Below, one piece after another: positions 22,901 to 32,826 of a DNA stretch of 40,223 nt. Origin of the DNA: Terfezia claveryi (taxonomy: Eukaryota > Ascomycota > Pezizomycetes > Pezizales > Pezizaceae); assembly GCA_015179025.1 (NCBI GenBank), contig WHUX01000348.1, forward strand, positions 1 through 40,223, given 5' to 3'. The notes below the pieces were generated by a model. That model ran no database searches and had not been told where the DNA came from. It worked only from the letters and a program-made list of their open reading frames with translations. The stretch's first letter is position 1, and every line of letters begins with the position of its first letter. The position numbers and the translations under genes were made by a program.

Positions 22901-23046
22901 CGACGTTTGACGGTTGAACTTTGCTCTGGGAGTGGTGCATTATCAATGGCAATCGATTCCAATTGTTTCGCACGGTGTTTGCTACGCAGATGGCGACCAT
23001 AATAGCCTGCTTTCTTGAACTGATAGTCACAAAATTGACACCGCAT
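19927..23046 (-). pseudogene. Plavaka-like transposase of P1 (four exons, one in-frame TAG)
   Basis: Exon 1 is 23046-22273, exon 2 22208-21906, exon 3 21851-21619 and exon 4 about 21570-19927; donors are GTATGT, GTGAGT and GTAAGT. The protein starts with a C2H2 finger (C3, C6, H19, H24), then SLFTHIRDPSWNPLSPFTN and the WWWDMQ border. Exon 2 has ITSDQTCLTNFSGDKKLWP, the Plavaka core hallmark. Exon 4 has VRADILHNILLGV and PKLHLLTHYAEQVV..STEITE, where the remaining acidic catalytic residues should lie, and ends WNELYE. A TAG at 21978-21980 aligns with a CAG Gln codon in P2. The exon 3/4 join is not in frame as I read it, so a second lesion or a missed splice site is possible. The role would be cut-and-paste transposition in the nucleus. 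Confidence 0.85.
21978..21980 (-). other. Premature TAG in P1 transposase
   Basis: The frame reads GFSVQD-stop-EYDTLETQH; the paralog at about 39050 reads GYSVETQEIQALQTIH with CAG at this position. A C-to-T change explains it. Confidence 0.75.
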
Positions 23047-24486
23047 AATATACTACAGTAGAAGGATCCACTGCGTCAGCTCAGTACAGAAGCATCCCTG
23101 GGGCCCTTCTTACGTACAACTATTCAGACAAACGTGACGAACTCCGACAAGCTGCACAAGTCCCCTGAGTGTCCAAAGAACGACCCTCTTCGTTCCCTCT
23201 CGTGCGTAAGTCTTGAGAACCTGATCGATCAATCCCAGGTGGACTATCAAACTCCCATCGTAGTAGGTATGTCGTCCCCGGTTGGACCCCAAGAGCGGAA
23301 ACATAATCGATCTTATAAGTCCCAGAACGAAAGTAAGTGATTCTGGGAATACATCCAGGCGGTCGTTTGGTATCCATTATTTGTGTGATATGCCAGTGAG
23401 CAATGAACAAAATGCACTTGGGGAACAAACTCTTCAGGAAAAAATCTGGTTTTAGGCAGCGTCAATTACTCCCAATTGTGCCAAGCCGGGTTGTGGTGTA
23501 CGGCTTGGACTCCTGAATGTCCGAACGCATGCATTAAAAATTGTGTATCAGACCGAAATTGGCGGCCTCTTGGAAATTGGACTTGCTTTGTGCTGATCAA
23601 GTGCTGATCAAAAAGGTTAGACTCGATCAGGAGCTCATTGAGTCCAATAAAATGTTACCAAGTATGATTATGCTCTTGCGCGTGTTCAGACTATTGTTTA
23701 TAAATGTTCTTTCAATTGGAAGGTGGGGAATCTTTAGTCTGGTTGGCACAACACCCTCCACAGGAGGGGGAATCTTTAAGGAGGGGCTAGTGCAAGCCAG
23801 ACTAGGGAATCTTTAGGTTCGTAACCAGGAAAGGACTTACTTGGCTTTGTCACAAGCACGTGATCTCGTAATCCATGGCCAAGAACAATGGTCAAACTCA
23901 GGTGACCAGGGTCTAGTCTAGTCTTGTCATAGTCTGGTTGGCACAAGCTCTTATCAAAGGATATTCACGTCACAAAGAAGCTCGGTTTGTAGCGTTATTG
24001 ACAACGCGCTTTGTTACATTTATAGGATATGCATACATTTCTTTGATTGTTTGCTTCAGGCCTGCCATGTCTTCATCCGAAAAAGAATTCTTTATGCCAA
24101 ACTAACCACCTATATTAAAGTGTATCTATGTCTCTCAGCCGAAACCTCACAATACCTTCCTCCCACAATTTCGTATAGAATAACACCTTGTACAGACCCC
24201 GAGAGTCCATACTGGGATTTTTGCTGACTAGATACAGGAATCAAATATTCATTCATTCAGGGTTTGACTCTGTATATCATCTTTGGATTGTAAGAGGCCA
24301 TTTGTTGATTTTTTCTAACCACGGAATAATATTCACCCTAAACGTGGTAATTGCCATGTTAGGACAACTTAGCTGGATTTTCGCTAACTAGATACAGGAA
24401 CGAAATTTCTTTAGATTGTGTTTCTCTGGTACGGACACTGAGCGACTAGACTAGGATCACCACTAACTGGATGTAGACGATCATCG
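23047..24486. promoter_or_regulatory. Divergent intergenic region of P1
   Basis: 1.44 kb between the transposase start (-) and the start of accessory gene 1 (+), with no supported gene. It holds an inverted repeat TAGTCTGGTTGGCAC with GTGCAAGCCAGACTA (about 23738-23805), three copies of GGGAATCTTTA (about 23727-23815), a third TAGTCTGGTTGGCAC at 23932-23946, and two copies of ACTAGATACAGGAA (24226 and 24388 areas) plus a variant before the gene-1 ATG. It probably contains both promoters. Confidence 0.5.
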
Positions 24487-26167
24487 ATGCCACCAAAAAA
24501 AAACCCCGCGAAAGGAAATGCATCCGCAGATGAACACTCCGGCGATGATCCAATCACTCTCACGAATCGAGGATATGCGGGCGTTGCAGGGTTTTTTGAC
24601 ACAGATATCCCTGCAAGTCTGTATGGGCTTTGGAGAAGAGACGTCGCACAACTCATGAGGGAGACAGGAATATTCGGACCTCAAAGGGCAGGTACCGACC
24701 GCTGGTCGACTTTGCACTGGCATGCTGCCGGCTTGCCGACAATGGCTCCTAGAGGGAAGATAAACTATTGCACAGATAAGGAAATCATTCATGCCGTGAA
24801 TATGTTATGTCAGGATATAGCCAAAAAGGTTCGTAGTGGGGAAACAGCTCGTGATCAAGCAATTAGCAGTGCAGAGGCGGCTCATGCCGCCCAATATCCC
24901 AGGGACCCGCCCCCAGCTCTTTCTGATAAGCCACCGGACCTTGGCAGTCCGAAACAGAGCATCGTGTTGTTATCTCCGAACAAAACCAAAAAGGGTGCGC
25001 TGGGTCAGAAAACAAGTGGTTCCCAAGCAAATGCAGATCTTTTAGCACGGTTGTCCAAACGGCTTGGGGGACTATGGGCACCTGCGACCGCTTATCGCCC
25101 TGTTGGTGCTCCTCCTCAAGGCGGAGGACAACCAAACAGTGCGATAATGCATATGATTTGTCCCAGACTAGACACTAGGAATCCCTATCCATATCCTGGT
25201 GGGTTCATTTTCGCGGCTTTTGGTTGGAAATGGCAGCGGTCAAAGGTCGTGACTGTAGACGATCACACGTTACAAGCTTTACATAACGCAGCTGCCGACT
25301 GGAAGCCCTTGGATAGGCAAGTTGATGCGTTCTGGGGTTCACGAATCAGGGCGAATGGTGATCACATGTACCAAAAACTCCTCAACAATGAGCACGTGCA
25401 TTGGCTTTTCGGACGACATAGAGAAGAATATCTCATAGATATTCAATGTGAATTGGAACCCCCTGAGGAAGATTCTCAGGACAACCAGGATCCAGCGCAA
25501 GTCACGCGTTCGAAAAGACCTAGGCGCAGAATCGCAAGTAGCAGTGAGAGTCCGACGGAACCAGAGAATAAAAGAGCAAAGGTTAGTAAAATTAATAATC
25601 CATCTTCATCACCACTCCGCCCCGTGTCCATTTGCACTGACAAAATCAAATTGTAAATTCTCGAAGGCTCTACACAAAGGACCAGCAAAAGCCGTGGACA
25701 AAGGCAAAGGAAAGGCTGTATCCAAGGACCAATCGGTTGACAAGGGCAAAAGGCCAGCGCAAGCACCCTCAGGACCTATGGCGAAGGCTTCTTCACATGC
25801 TGGACCCTCAGGGCATAACACTGGGTTGGCAGGGGCCCCCCTTGGAACTGGGAGAGTAACGAGGAGCACCTCCAAGGTGCGATATCCTAGAAGAACCAGT
25901 TTCGCCGTTTCCAAAACTTTTCCACCAAGTCCCCCAAAAGGGTCCATTAAGCTATCTCGTCCTTTATACAAGGCCTTAAGACCGACCAACCAACATGTCC
26001 CTCGAAAATCTCCATCCGACGACGCTACCCCAAGCAAGAAGGTGGAGGAGATTGAGGGGCCGTTTGACGACGCCACTTGCGACATCCCAATTGCTGAAGA
26101 CGAGGATGACGAGTATGAGGACGCTGAGGGCACAGATGATGACTCCGAGGAGTTAGAGGACAACTAG
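24487..26167 (+). CDS. P1 accessory gene 1: unrecognised 531-aa protein with acidic tail
   Basis: Two exons: 24487-25581 and 25667-26167. The 85-nt intron has donor AAAG|GTTAGT, branch-like CTGAC and acceptor CGAAG|GCT, and keeps phase 0. The start is MPPKKNPAKG. Residues 20-125 look globular (GLWRRDVAQLMRETGIFGPQ, WSTLHWHAAGLPTM). Residues about 215-320 form a second globular part rich in aromatic residues (GGFIFAAFGWKWQRSK, LDRQVDAFWGSRIRANGD, HWLFGRHREEYLIDI). From about 345 it is basic and low-complexity (SKRPRRRI, VDKGKGKAVSKD), ending in an Asp/Glu-rich tail. This basic-then-acidic layout suggests a nuclear protein. I do not recognise the family. Both exons are open without stops, unlike neighbouring retroelement genes, so it was probably functional recently. 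Confidence 0.75.
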
Positions 26168-26649
26168 ATGGTGGATAGTTAGCGTCTGCGATGCAGCGTG
26201 GGTAGGCATTTTTTTTTTTTTTTTTTTTTTTTTTTGGTTTTGGGTGGGACTCCGGCTTGTTGTGAAACCTTTTTACGTGTTTTTTCTCAGTGTTGGTAGG
26301 TTTCTGAGGTTTTATTGGGCTGAATGTTTTATTATCGTTTATATTTGGAGGAGGTCCGGGCTTTTTGCGCAGGTTTTTTCCTCTTTTGTTGTTGCTTGGT
26401 TTCAGATTCAGTAATGGTCGTATTTTTTGGGATTTTTTGTATTGAGCAGTTGAACGTTGTCATTGGAATTTCTTGTATTTCGTCAATCCAGTTTGTGTAT
26501 CACATGTTTCTAGTTCGGATTATGACAATCCCCCATTATCTCTTCAACGTCTCAGTGAGCATTAGGAGGGGTGATGAACACTTAAAGAGGCCCACATGTC
26601 CGTTCCAATGATGGACGCAACCAACTAGAGGAACTCTCAATACGAAACC
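26168..26649. other. Spacer between the P1 accessory genes
   Basis: Contains a 27-nt T run (26209-26235) and T-rich DNA downstream of the gene-1 stop, then the likely promoter of gene 2. A 95-codon frame at 26324-26611 looks like chance translation of T-rich sequence. Confidence 0.55.
26209..26235 (+). repeat. Poly(T) tract of 27
   Basis: An uninterrupted T27, 42 bases after the stop of accessory gene 1. It is not flanked by a recognisable retroposon on either strand. Confidence 0.9.
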
Positions 26650-28605
26650 ATGAAGACACGCAACGGCAAGAAAAGCACCCAAAGCAAAGGGAAAGAGAGG
26701 GCAAACCCTCTCAAGAGAGATGCTAACAATACTGACCTAAAGGAAGGGAGAACCAAGCGACGCGGTGCGGCGCTGGGGAATAAACCTTTGGAGTCTTCCG
26801 ACAGACTGTTAATGTCCGACGCAGGCTCGCAAAATTCTGTTAGGGATAGTAGTCCGGTGGGTCAATGTCTTTTGTTGAACGCACCTATTTATACATCTAA
26901 CGGATTGGAGTAGATTCCCCCAACCTTCCAGGCTAGAATCAATTTTCCAGAGGTGAGAATTGTGACACAGTGGTGACAACGCTGACATTGTACTGGTGTT
27001 TGGTAGATACTCCGACGAAGCGTCGATGGTTGTTCAAGATCCATTGGAGGACCATCAAAGGTATCTGCAAAGATGAATGTAACAAGGGCACCACCAGACG
27101 TATGCGCACCTATGTCCTATCTGCACAGATATATTAGTGAAAATTCAAATCCGCTTATAACGTTATTCAGCAGGAAAGTCAAGCGTCGTCACCTCCGGCC
27201 GCAGCATGGTCACAGTCTAGTGGTGGACGCATAAATTCACCCTTGGACACCCTTAATGAACCAACTTCCCCAGGGGTTGATAGCACGACATTTGCAGCAG
27301 AGAACGATGAGGGTATCCAGGCACCAAAACCACGAATGAAAGGTTCAAGGCAAAGTGCACCTAGAAATCGCAGTTTCACGCAATTTGAGGGAATTACCAA
27401 GACAGTGGTGATGATTGCAGCCAAGAGAATCGAGAGGGTAACTTTCTTCGAAAATCCATTGCCAGATGCTGAAGGTACGGAATCCATGTTAGTAGCGGCA
27501 TGGAAAGTAGCAGAGGTGGAGTGTGGTGTTGATGAAGAGCGGACAAGTAGAATTGATTCATATGTGGGTAGTATATCGGATATCTTGTGGCGTATGCTGA
27601 CAGTCTGATAACAGCTTCGAAGCATCCAGTCGAGGACGAGGTCGCATTTAGTTTATGAAGCGAAACGTCATATTGCTAGGCTGTATGGATTTGATCAAAA
27701 TTGCAGTCCAGAATATATTCGCAAACATGTAAGCTGGTTATTGGATAAGGATAGGTTTACATGCCAAAGGGAGAAACGCGTGGTACGTGTATGAGAGATG
27801 ATTCGAGTACGGCCGGACACTAACAAGGACGTTAATATGGACAGGGGTGGGGTCAGCGGTTCAGAGCAAGTGAAGCAGTGGACTTCATACATATGAACTA
27901 TTTTGATGGTGCAAAAAAACTCGGAAACAGAGATGCCGACTTCATGGCCCGAATTAGTGGCCCCTTTATGTGCCTGATATTTGCTACTCTGCAGCACGCC
28001 CTGCAGACATATGAGACGGGGATGTTCCAAGATGGAGACTTTTTTAACTACGAAAAAGCCGGTGGTAAGCAAAGAATCTTCAATGTCCGATGAGCGATAC
28101 TGACAGTATGACAGTTGATTTTAACAGGATGCTAGATCAGTGGAACGTTTTGACAACAACAATGGAGCAAACATTGTTGAAAATCATTCGGCTGGAGATA
28201 GCAAAAATGTGTCAACTGCACGGTAAGGTGGTGCGATGGCAGCGAGCAGAGGCATACGGAGTGGGGCCTAGAGAACTCGCGCAGTACGCTGAGGAGCTGG
28301 CTGCGGATCTTCAAGAGGCGGAGAAAGGAAGCATAATCCCCTCCGGATATTTCGATGAAGGTTCGCCGACGGAACCAGATGAATCGGCAATACCTGAAAA
28401 TATCAACGCAGGATTGCCAACCATCCTCGCTAATGGTGATGTTGAGGATGATGATCTCCGAGAGCAGAGTGGGCACAGTAACTTTGATGACGTGCAGGAC
28501 GAATTGGATGAGGAATTGAATGCAGAGGATTCAGACGAGGATGGCGAGGACGAAGAGGATGGCGAGGACGAAGAGGATGGCGAGGACGCAGAAGATGACT
28601 TGTAG
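26650..28605 (+). CDS. P1 accessory gene 2: DUF6532-like protein with acidic tail
   Basis: ATG at 26650 (MKTRNGKKSTQSKGKERANP), a basic N-terminus. Coding resumes near 27171 (IQQESQASSPP) and reaches ILWRMLT (about 27600). It then resumes at about 27632 (LVYEAKRHIARLYGFDQN..IRKHVSWLLDKDRF) and again at about 27845 (GQRFRASEAVDFIHMNYFDG, then SGPFMCLIFATLQHALQTYE). The last intron is 28065-28114 (50 nt, GTAAGC..CAG), giving G|VDFNRMLDQWNVL. The order 'A..RI..V.F', 'AKRHIARLYGF', 'I..NYF', 'P..CLI.A.LQ..L..YETG' matches my memory of the basidiomycete DUF6532 domain. The tail is a DGEDEE repeat encoded by an 18-bp tandem repeat (about 28538-28592). Function is unknown; inner exon borders are approximate. 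The alternative is a family-specific protein. Confidence 0.65.
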
Positions 28606-29452
28606 GACGCTGATGGGCTCGATATTGTGGAGATTGCGGACGCACGAACGGAGGAAATTCTGAATGGATAGGTCGGTAGATATTTGTAGAGGTGTCGGCT
28701 TTGGATGTTTAGTTATTTTAGTGTTGGTTTGGTAGTTGAGGAGGGAGTTTTGTTAAAGGGACAAGGTTGGGGGATATATTAGTTTTCGGAGGGCTTGTGG
28801 GATGTTAGAATTTATTTGTCTTGGTTACATAGTTCAGGGGTACACGAATCACAGAAATAGAATAAGGAGTCCAACAGAAAAAGGGTTAACCTGGTGCACG
28901 AAACTGCTGGGATCAACAGATGCATGTGAATAATTGGGGTGCAGAATATAAGGTGCAATTAGCCTCGGGTTTCCTTGTGATCGCCGACGTCAGAGGGCGC
29001 CAGAAGGCTTGCAATCGACGGGTGGCGCCGTATCGAAGGGTGGCGCCGTATCGACGGCTGGCGCCGGGAAGCCAGTGATTGATGGATCCCTAGGGTCGGC
29101 ACGTGACCCTTTAGAGTCCGTCGGCGGAGATGACTTCACAAAAGAAAATAGAGTGGACGGAGGACGATCAGCATCTGGGCGGGGATACAAGAGAGACAAC
29201 GCCAGGGCGCGGGCATAACGGATATACCCCCTGGGCGCGTTCCCAATGATATAACCTCAGGACGCTGAGGTTCAGGTCCCAGCATCGCGACGTGAGCCTA
29301 TTAGGATCCCCGTCATGACGCAAACAAGGCGTCACGGCGCAAGCCTGCGAGTATTCACGTCGCGGCGCGAACCTGCGAGTGTTTGCGTCCACAACTGTCA
29401 GAATACCTTTGCTGGCGTAGAAGGCGTGAGACGTACGCAAGGTATTCTACCG
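28606..29452. other. P1 right subterminal region
   Basis: After a G/T-rich 3' flank (28670-28800), the GC rises. Three tandem copies of GGGTGGCGCCGTATCGA-like sequence lie at about 29020-29066, followed by many GCGCC, GACGC and GCGTCA words to 29440. Together with the left subterminal zone these probably form the transposase recognition region. No gene is supported. Confidence 0.6.
29400..29448. repeat. Hairpin next to the right end of P1
   Basis: AGAATACC (29400-29407) pairs with GGTATTCT (29441-29448), extended by TTTGC/GCAA. It stands 5 bp inside the terminal repeat. Confidence 0.7.
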
Positions 29453-29464
29453 TCGTTCCTGATG
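29453..29464 (-). repeat. P1 right terminal inverted repeat
   Basis: TCGTTCCTGATG, the exact inverse of 19536-19547. It is followed by CT and the rest of gag of element B. Confidence 0.85.
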
Positions 29465-29466
29465 CT

Positions 29467-30218
29467 CCTCTTTGTGTTTTCTGCTTATATTGGTCTAGTC
29501 CTATATTTAGATCATCATCGTCTTCTAGTAATACTATATCTTCTGATAGTTGGTCTTTGTTGTTTGGTTCTTAGGCTGACTCACTTCTCCTTTCTGGTGT
29601 CTCAGGTGCTCGACCTTTGCCTTTCGATTGATCTTTTGGTGTTCTCAGGAACGCTCCTGGAAGTTCTTTGCTAGGATTTAAAAAATTCTGCGTGGTATGT
29701 GCTGATTCTTCTAGATAAGTGCTGCTTATCATGAATGCCATTATTTCTTCCCAGTTATTTATTATCCAATTTGGTTTCCTTAAAAGTAGTACAACAGGTT
29801 TCTTTAATTCCTTACTTAAAAATGCATTCATTTCTAAGTCCTCTTCTTTGAAAGGGTAGGGTGTTAGCCATAAATAGTGTTTTACTATGGCTTCCATTAA
29901 GAGTCGAGTATCTTTAGGATGATACTGTTGGGCATGTCCCATTGAGCGAGTATATTTCAAAATCTCCTTAATTGTTAGAAGATGTCTGTCCCAAAATTCC
30001 CCTGGTGCGAGAGGCAACGCTATACTAAAATATAGTTTGGTTCCTACTCTACCTGGTTCTCCTATTTCTATATCTATAGGCAGATTTATTTCCCCTTCTT
30101 TGTTAGAAACTACAAATCTGGTCTTTCTGGGAGTTTCTTCTACTAATTTCTTAATATCTTCAGGTAATATAGTTAACCGTCTCGACCTCTTAGTCTTCTT
30201 ATTAAGTTCAGATGCCAT
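29467..30218 (-). pseudogene. Element B gag, 5' part
   Basis: The ATG at 30218 starts MASELNKKTKRSRRLTI. The frame stays open to 29571, through FVVSNKEGEINLPIDIEIGE, WDRHLLTIKEILKYTRSMGH and WLTPYPFKEEDLEMNAF, then QSKGKGRAPETPERR. It is homologous to 1876-2500 of A, where the frame is broken. A stop follows, and the sequence reaches the P1 junction at 29466; gag resumes at 19533. The N-terminal gag region has no named domain I can point to beyond its position and later capsid/knuckle parts. This is the best preserved gag segment of the family here. Confidence 0.82.
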
Positions 30219-30533
30219 TATGTCTGATTTCGTTGTCTGTCCGCAACCAAATGCAGCTGGTTATTTGATATGATCATCAAGTTACTTTTCTTCTTTGGCA
30301 CCTTACTGTGCTGATGGTGTGGTGGCTGATGATCCTTATGATCTCCATTGGACTAATGGTTCTGTTGGCTCGGTAGCTCACGCAGCTGGTGAGGCTGGAT
30401 GTCAGGATCCTGATGTTTCTTATGGTCCTGGTTTTTCTTCGTCTACTGGTCTAGAATCTAGTTCTAGTTCTTCTGGCAAGAGTGTCACTTTTTCTGATTG
30501 GTATGTTGAGGTAAACCTTGGGGGCACAGAAGT
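30219..30533 (-). other. Element B leader, segment next to gag
   Basis: Homologous to 1590-1875 of element A. Its plus strand carries the conserved antisense frame (GSVGSVAHAAGEAGCQDPD, then the Ser-rich stretch) up to the ATT target of the Harbinger element. Confidence 0.75.
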
Positions 30534-30622
30534 ATTAGAGACTTTTCGCACCCTGGCCTGGCGGCTTGTATCTACAGCAACCCGACCATATCATGTGAGC
30601 AGCAAGGATATGGAACCAGGGT

Positions 30623-30684
30623 GAGATGTCTGCCGGGCAAAAAATATGCCATCGATAGCATATTTTTTGCCCGGCGGACATCTC
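30623..30684. repeat. Long hairpin inside the Harbinger element
   Basis: Arms 30623-30649 and 30658-30684 (27 bp, 26 paired exactly, one T/G) around an 8-nt loop, CATCGATA. The outer GCGGACATCT word recurs near the other end, at about 32896-32905. It lies 58 bp inside the left inverted-repeat zone and could be a transposase-binding structure. Confidence 0.85.
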
Positions 30685-30742
30685 TAGTTTCAGTGCTAAA
30701 AACAATAACAAATGGCGGAATGCGGTTAAGTGTAAAATTATT

Positions 30743-31690
30743 TTGCTTACTCTAAATCCTGACAACAACATGTCTGTATCTCCGGTATATTCATCAGCAA
30801 CTACCAATATTATTAGCAACATGTTTGCCACACCAAGGTCCCCTACACCACCTCCGCTTTCACAGGTTGAACGGGCATTTATATGGTCTCCTACACCAGC
30901 CCCCTCCACTCAACAACCCACTCAGCCAGTTAAACAGCAGCAAGTTCACTATACACCAGAGCTTAAGCTACAGTTGATACGCCTTTGTATCAATAGTACT
31001 GAACAGTTTTGTGAATTAAATGCTAGTGCATTTTGGCAATATATTGCTGTTCTATTCTAGCAAAAGACTGGGAACAAAGCTGGTGACTTAAGAAAGAAAG
31101 TGTCAACTCTAATTACTGAATGGGAGGCAGTAATTAGAGTATATAAGCTGCAATCAGGAGTTGCAGTTGCTGCACCTACCGACCTGGATCAAGCACTTGA
31201 TGAATGGATGAAGATTATAGAGCGTCAGAATGAAGAGCGGAAGGGACAGGAGGCGGATGATATTAAAAGAGAGAAGGCCGAATCTCAGATGAAAAGAGAG
31301 AATCTTTTACATACCATTTCCAAGAAATGTACATTCAACGCTGTAATGAATACACGCAATACTATGGATCTTACACATCCTGGAGATGTGGTTGTTAAGA
31401 GAAGGCAAATTCGAGAGAACCTTCGGGAATCTGCCAACAAAGCCGAATTCCATGAGAGCCTACTACGTACAATGGATGAATTTAAAACTGGGATTCTTTC
31501 AGCTTTAAATAAACCATCCTCCCAACCTTCTTCCAAGCTACTACTAGAAATACCACTACCAGCAATACCCCCACCAGCAATACTACCACCAGCAACTTCA
31601 GCGGAAGTTACTCAAATTCATAATCGACTTTCTCGACTAGAAAATATCCTAGAGAAGCTTGTTAGTGAGATATCTAAAGGAAAGGACTGA
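30743..31690 (+). pseudogene. Harbinger Myb/trihelix-like DNA-binding partner (one in-frame TAG)
   Basis: A single 315-codon frame is interrupted only by TAG at 31058-31060. Residues about 72-130 (YTPELKLQLIRLCINSTEQF, then FWQYIAVLF and TGNKAGDLRKKVSTLITEWE) resemble the trihelix/Myb-like domain of the second PIF/Harbinger protein, which binds element ends and helps import the transposase. The middle is Glu/Lys-rich (about residues 150-185); the end is Pro-rich (PLPAIPPPAILPPATS) followed by a coiled coil (IHNRLSRLENILEKLVSEI). The rest is intact, so this is a recent lesion, sequencing error or readthrough. The start may be the internal Met ten codons on (MSVSPVYS). Confidence 0.78.
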
Positions 31691-31707
31691 CTGAGGTGAA
31701 TAACATA

Positions 31708-32826
31708 CTAGGTTGTTAAGTAAGTACTTAATGATGGTGGATGCACTCTATTCTTAAAGCGCTCACTAATTTGATTTCGTCCTCGTAGGCATGTTTGGCA
31801 GTTGTATAAGAGCACAGAAAGGGCATAGCACGTTGCTACACTTGATAATCCAATTTGTTGGTTCTGCTTCCACTCTCCAAACCCAAACTGATTCAATATG
31901 TTTGCAAATCCCCACTCAACGACTATCCAATAACTTGACATTGTGACATTCATAGCTTCTTGTACTAGCGTTAGCCCAGTACGTGCAGTTGCACGATATG
32001 GGCCAATAATTCCGTATGCTGGTGCATATGCTGGATCACCATATAGGCAAAGGACCGGTAATTCGGAAAAGAGATTCCGTATGTATCTCTCAATACCAGA
32101 TTCCTGCCATAATTTCCAGTCACCTTTAGGGCCCAATTCTGGTCCGTACAGACTACTAATCAATCCATCTGGTGTCACAATACTCTGAAACTTAATCCCA
32201 TGATATCCTTTATGCCCTGAATAATATTCCTCTTGTCCTACCAGTGGTCTTGCAATTGGCCGTACTGTTCCATCAATAAATCCCCAAATCCCTAACTCTT
32301 GTACACCTACTGTAGCAGTAACCGCTGCCGCATACAATTGCAGCTGTTGTAGAAAAAGTCGAACCGGATTCCAGTACAATACTGGTTGGAACTGGGTATA
32401 TAAATAGGAAGCTAAATCATTGACAATGCTAGAAATATGACTTTGAGATACACCGAAAATTTGAATCATATCCTTCAGGTGACCTGGTGAAGAAAACCGA
32501 TATAATAGCATGCATAATGCTCGTTCTGGGGATCGAGCATAGCGATGGGACCGTAGAGAATCAACCCAATCTGATAACTTCAATTGTACAATAAGCTCTC
32601 CGATCTCTGACTTGGAGAATCGAAAATATGCTAGGCATTCCGCATCACCCCACCCTGCCCCTTCTATTGTCCAATCCCATTGTGCGGTGTAAGCAATTGG
32701 AGGCTGGTACTTTGATGTGTGGGTATTAGAGGTATCATCGTCATATGCTGTAAAGCATGCATAGTAGAGCATCATAATTGCCGCCGACAGGAGGGCGACT
32801 TGATCTGAATTGATATTCGCTGACAT
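31708..32826 (-). CDS. PIF/Harbinger DDE transposase (372 aa, intact)
   Basis: Intronless frame from ATG 32826 to the stop at 31708. A helix-turn-helix region lies around residues 95-140 (FGVSQSHISSIVNDLASYL). The DDE nuclease domain follows: D185 in GFIDGTVRPIARP, the YSGHKGYHGIKFQSIVTPDG strand pair, D264 in LYGDPAYAPAY, and E304 in VVEWGFANI. All three catalytic acids are present, and the length is usual for the family. It would cut and paste the element with its Myb-like partner, acting in the nucleus. It is the only transposase in the window with no visible lesion. The partner gene has one stop. Confidence 0.9.
   Translation of the reverse strand: MSANINSDQVALLSAAIMMLYYACFTAYDDDTSNTHTSKYQPPIAYTAQWDWTIEGAGWGDAECLAYFRFSKSEIGELIVQLKLSDWVDSLRSHRYARSPERALCMLLYRFSSPGHLKDMIQIFGVSQSHISSIVNDLASYLYTQFQPVLYWNPVRLFLQQLQLYAAAVTATVGVQELGIWGFIDGTVRPIARPLVGQEEYYSGHKGYHGIKFQSIVTPDGLISSLYGPELGPKGDWKLWQESGIERYIRNLFSELPVLCLYGDPAYAPAYGIIGPYRATARTGLTLVQEAMNVTMSSYWIVVEWGFANILNQFGFGEWKQNQQIGLSSVATCYALSVLLYNCQTCLRGRNQISERFKNRVHPPSLSTYLTT

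Larger units (their letters stand above)
19536..29464. mobile_element. P1: Plavaka-type DNA transposon with two accessory genes
   Basis: Inserted in gag of element B. The ends are a 12-bp inverted repeat CATCAGGAACGA, and the flanking CT (19534-19535, 29465-29466) gives a 2-bp duplication when compared with the continuous gag of A. Contents: a minus-strand Plavaka-like transposase (19927-23046) and two plus-strand, intron-bearing genes (24487-26167 and 26650-28605) from a divergent region. GC-rich subterminal zones carry repeated GCGCC and GACGC motifs, as in CMC/CACTA-like transposons. At 9.9 kb it is an autonomous-size element, now with a stop in the transposase. Confidence 0.85.

Noticed and set aside
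26209..26235. T27 as the poly(A) tail of a minus-strand retroposon
   Set aside because: No retroposon-like sequence or target duplication next to it; it sits in the 3' flank of a plus-strand gene.
26324..26611. 95-codon frame between the P1 accessory genes
   Set aside because: Lies in T-rich DNA after a T27 tract; hydrophobic composition follows from base content.
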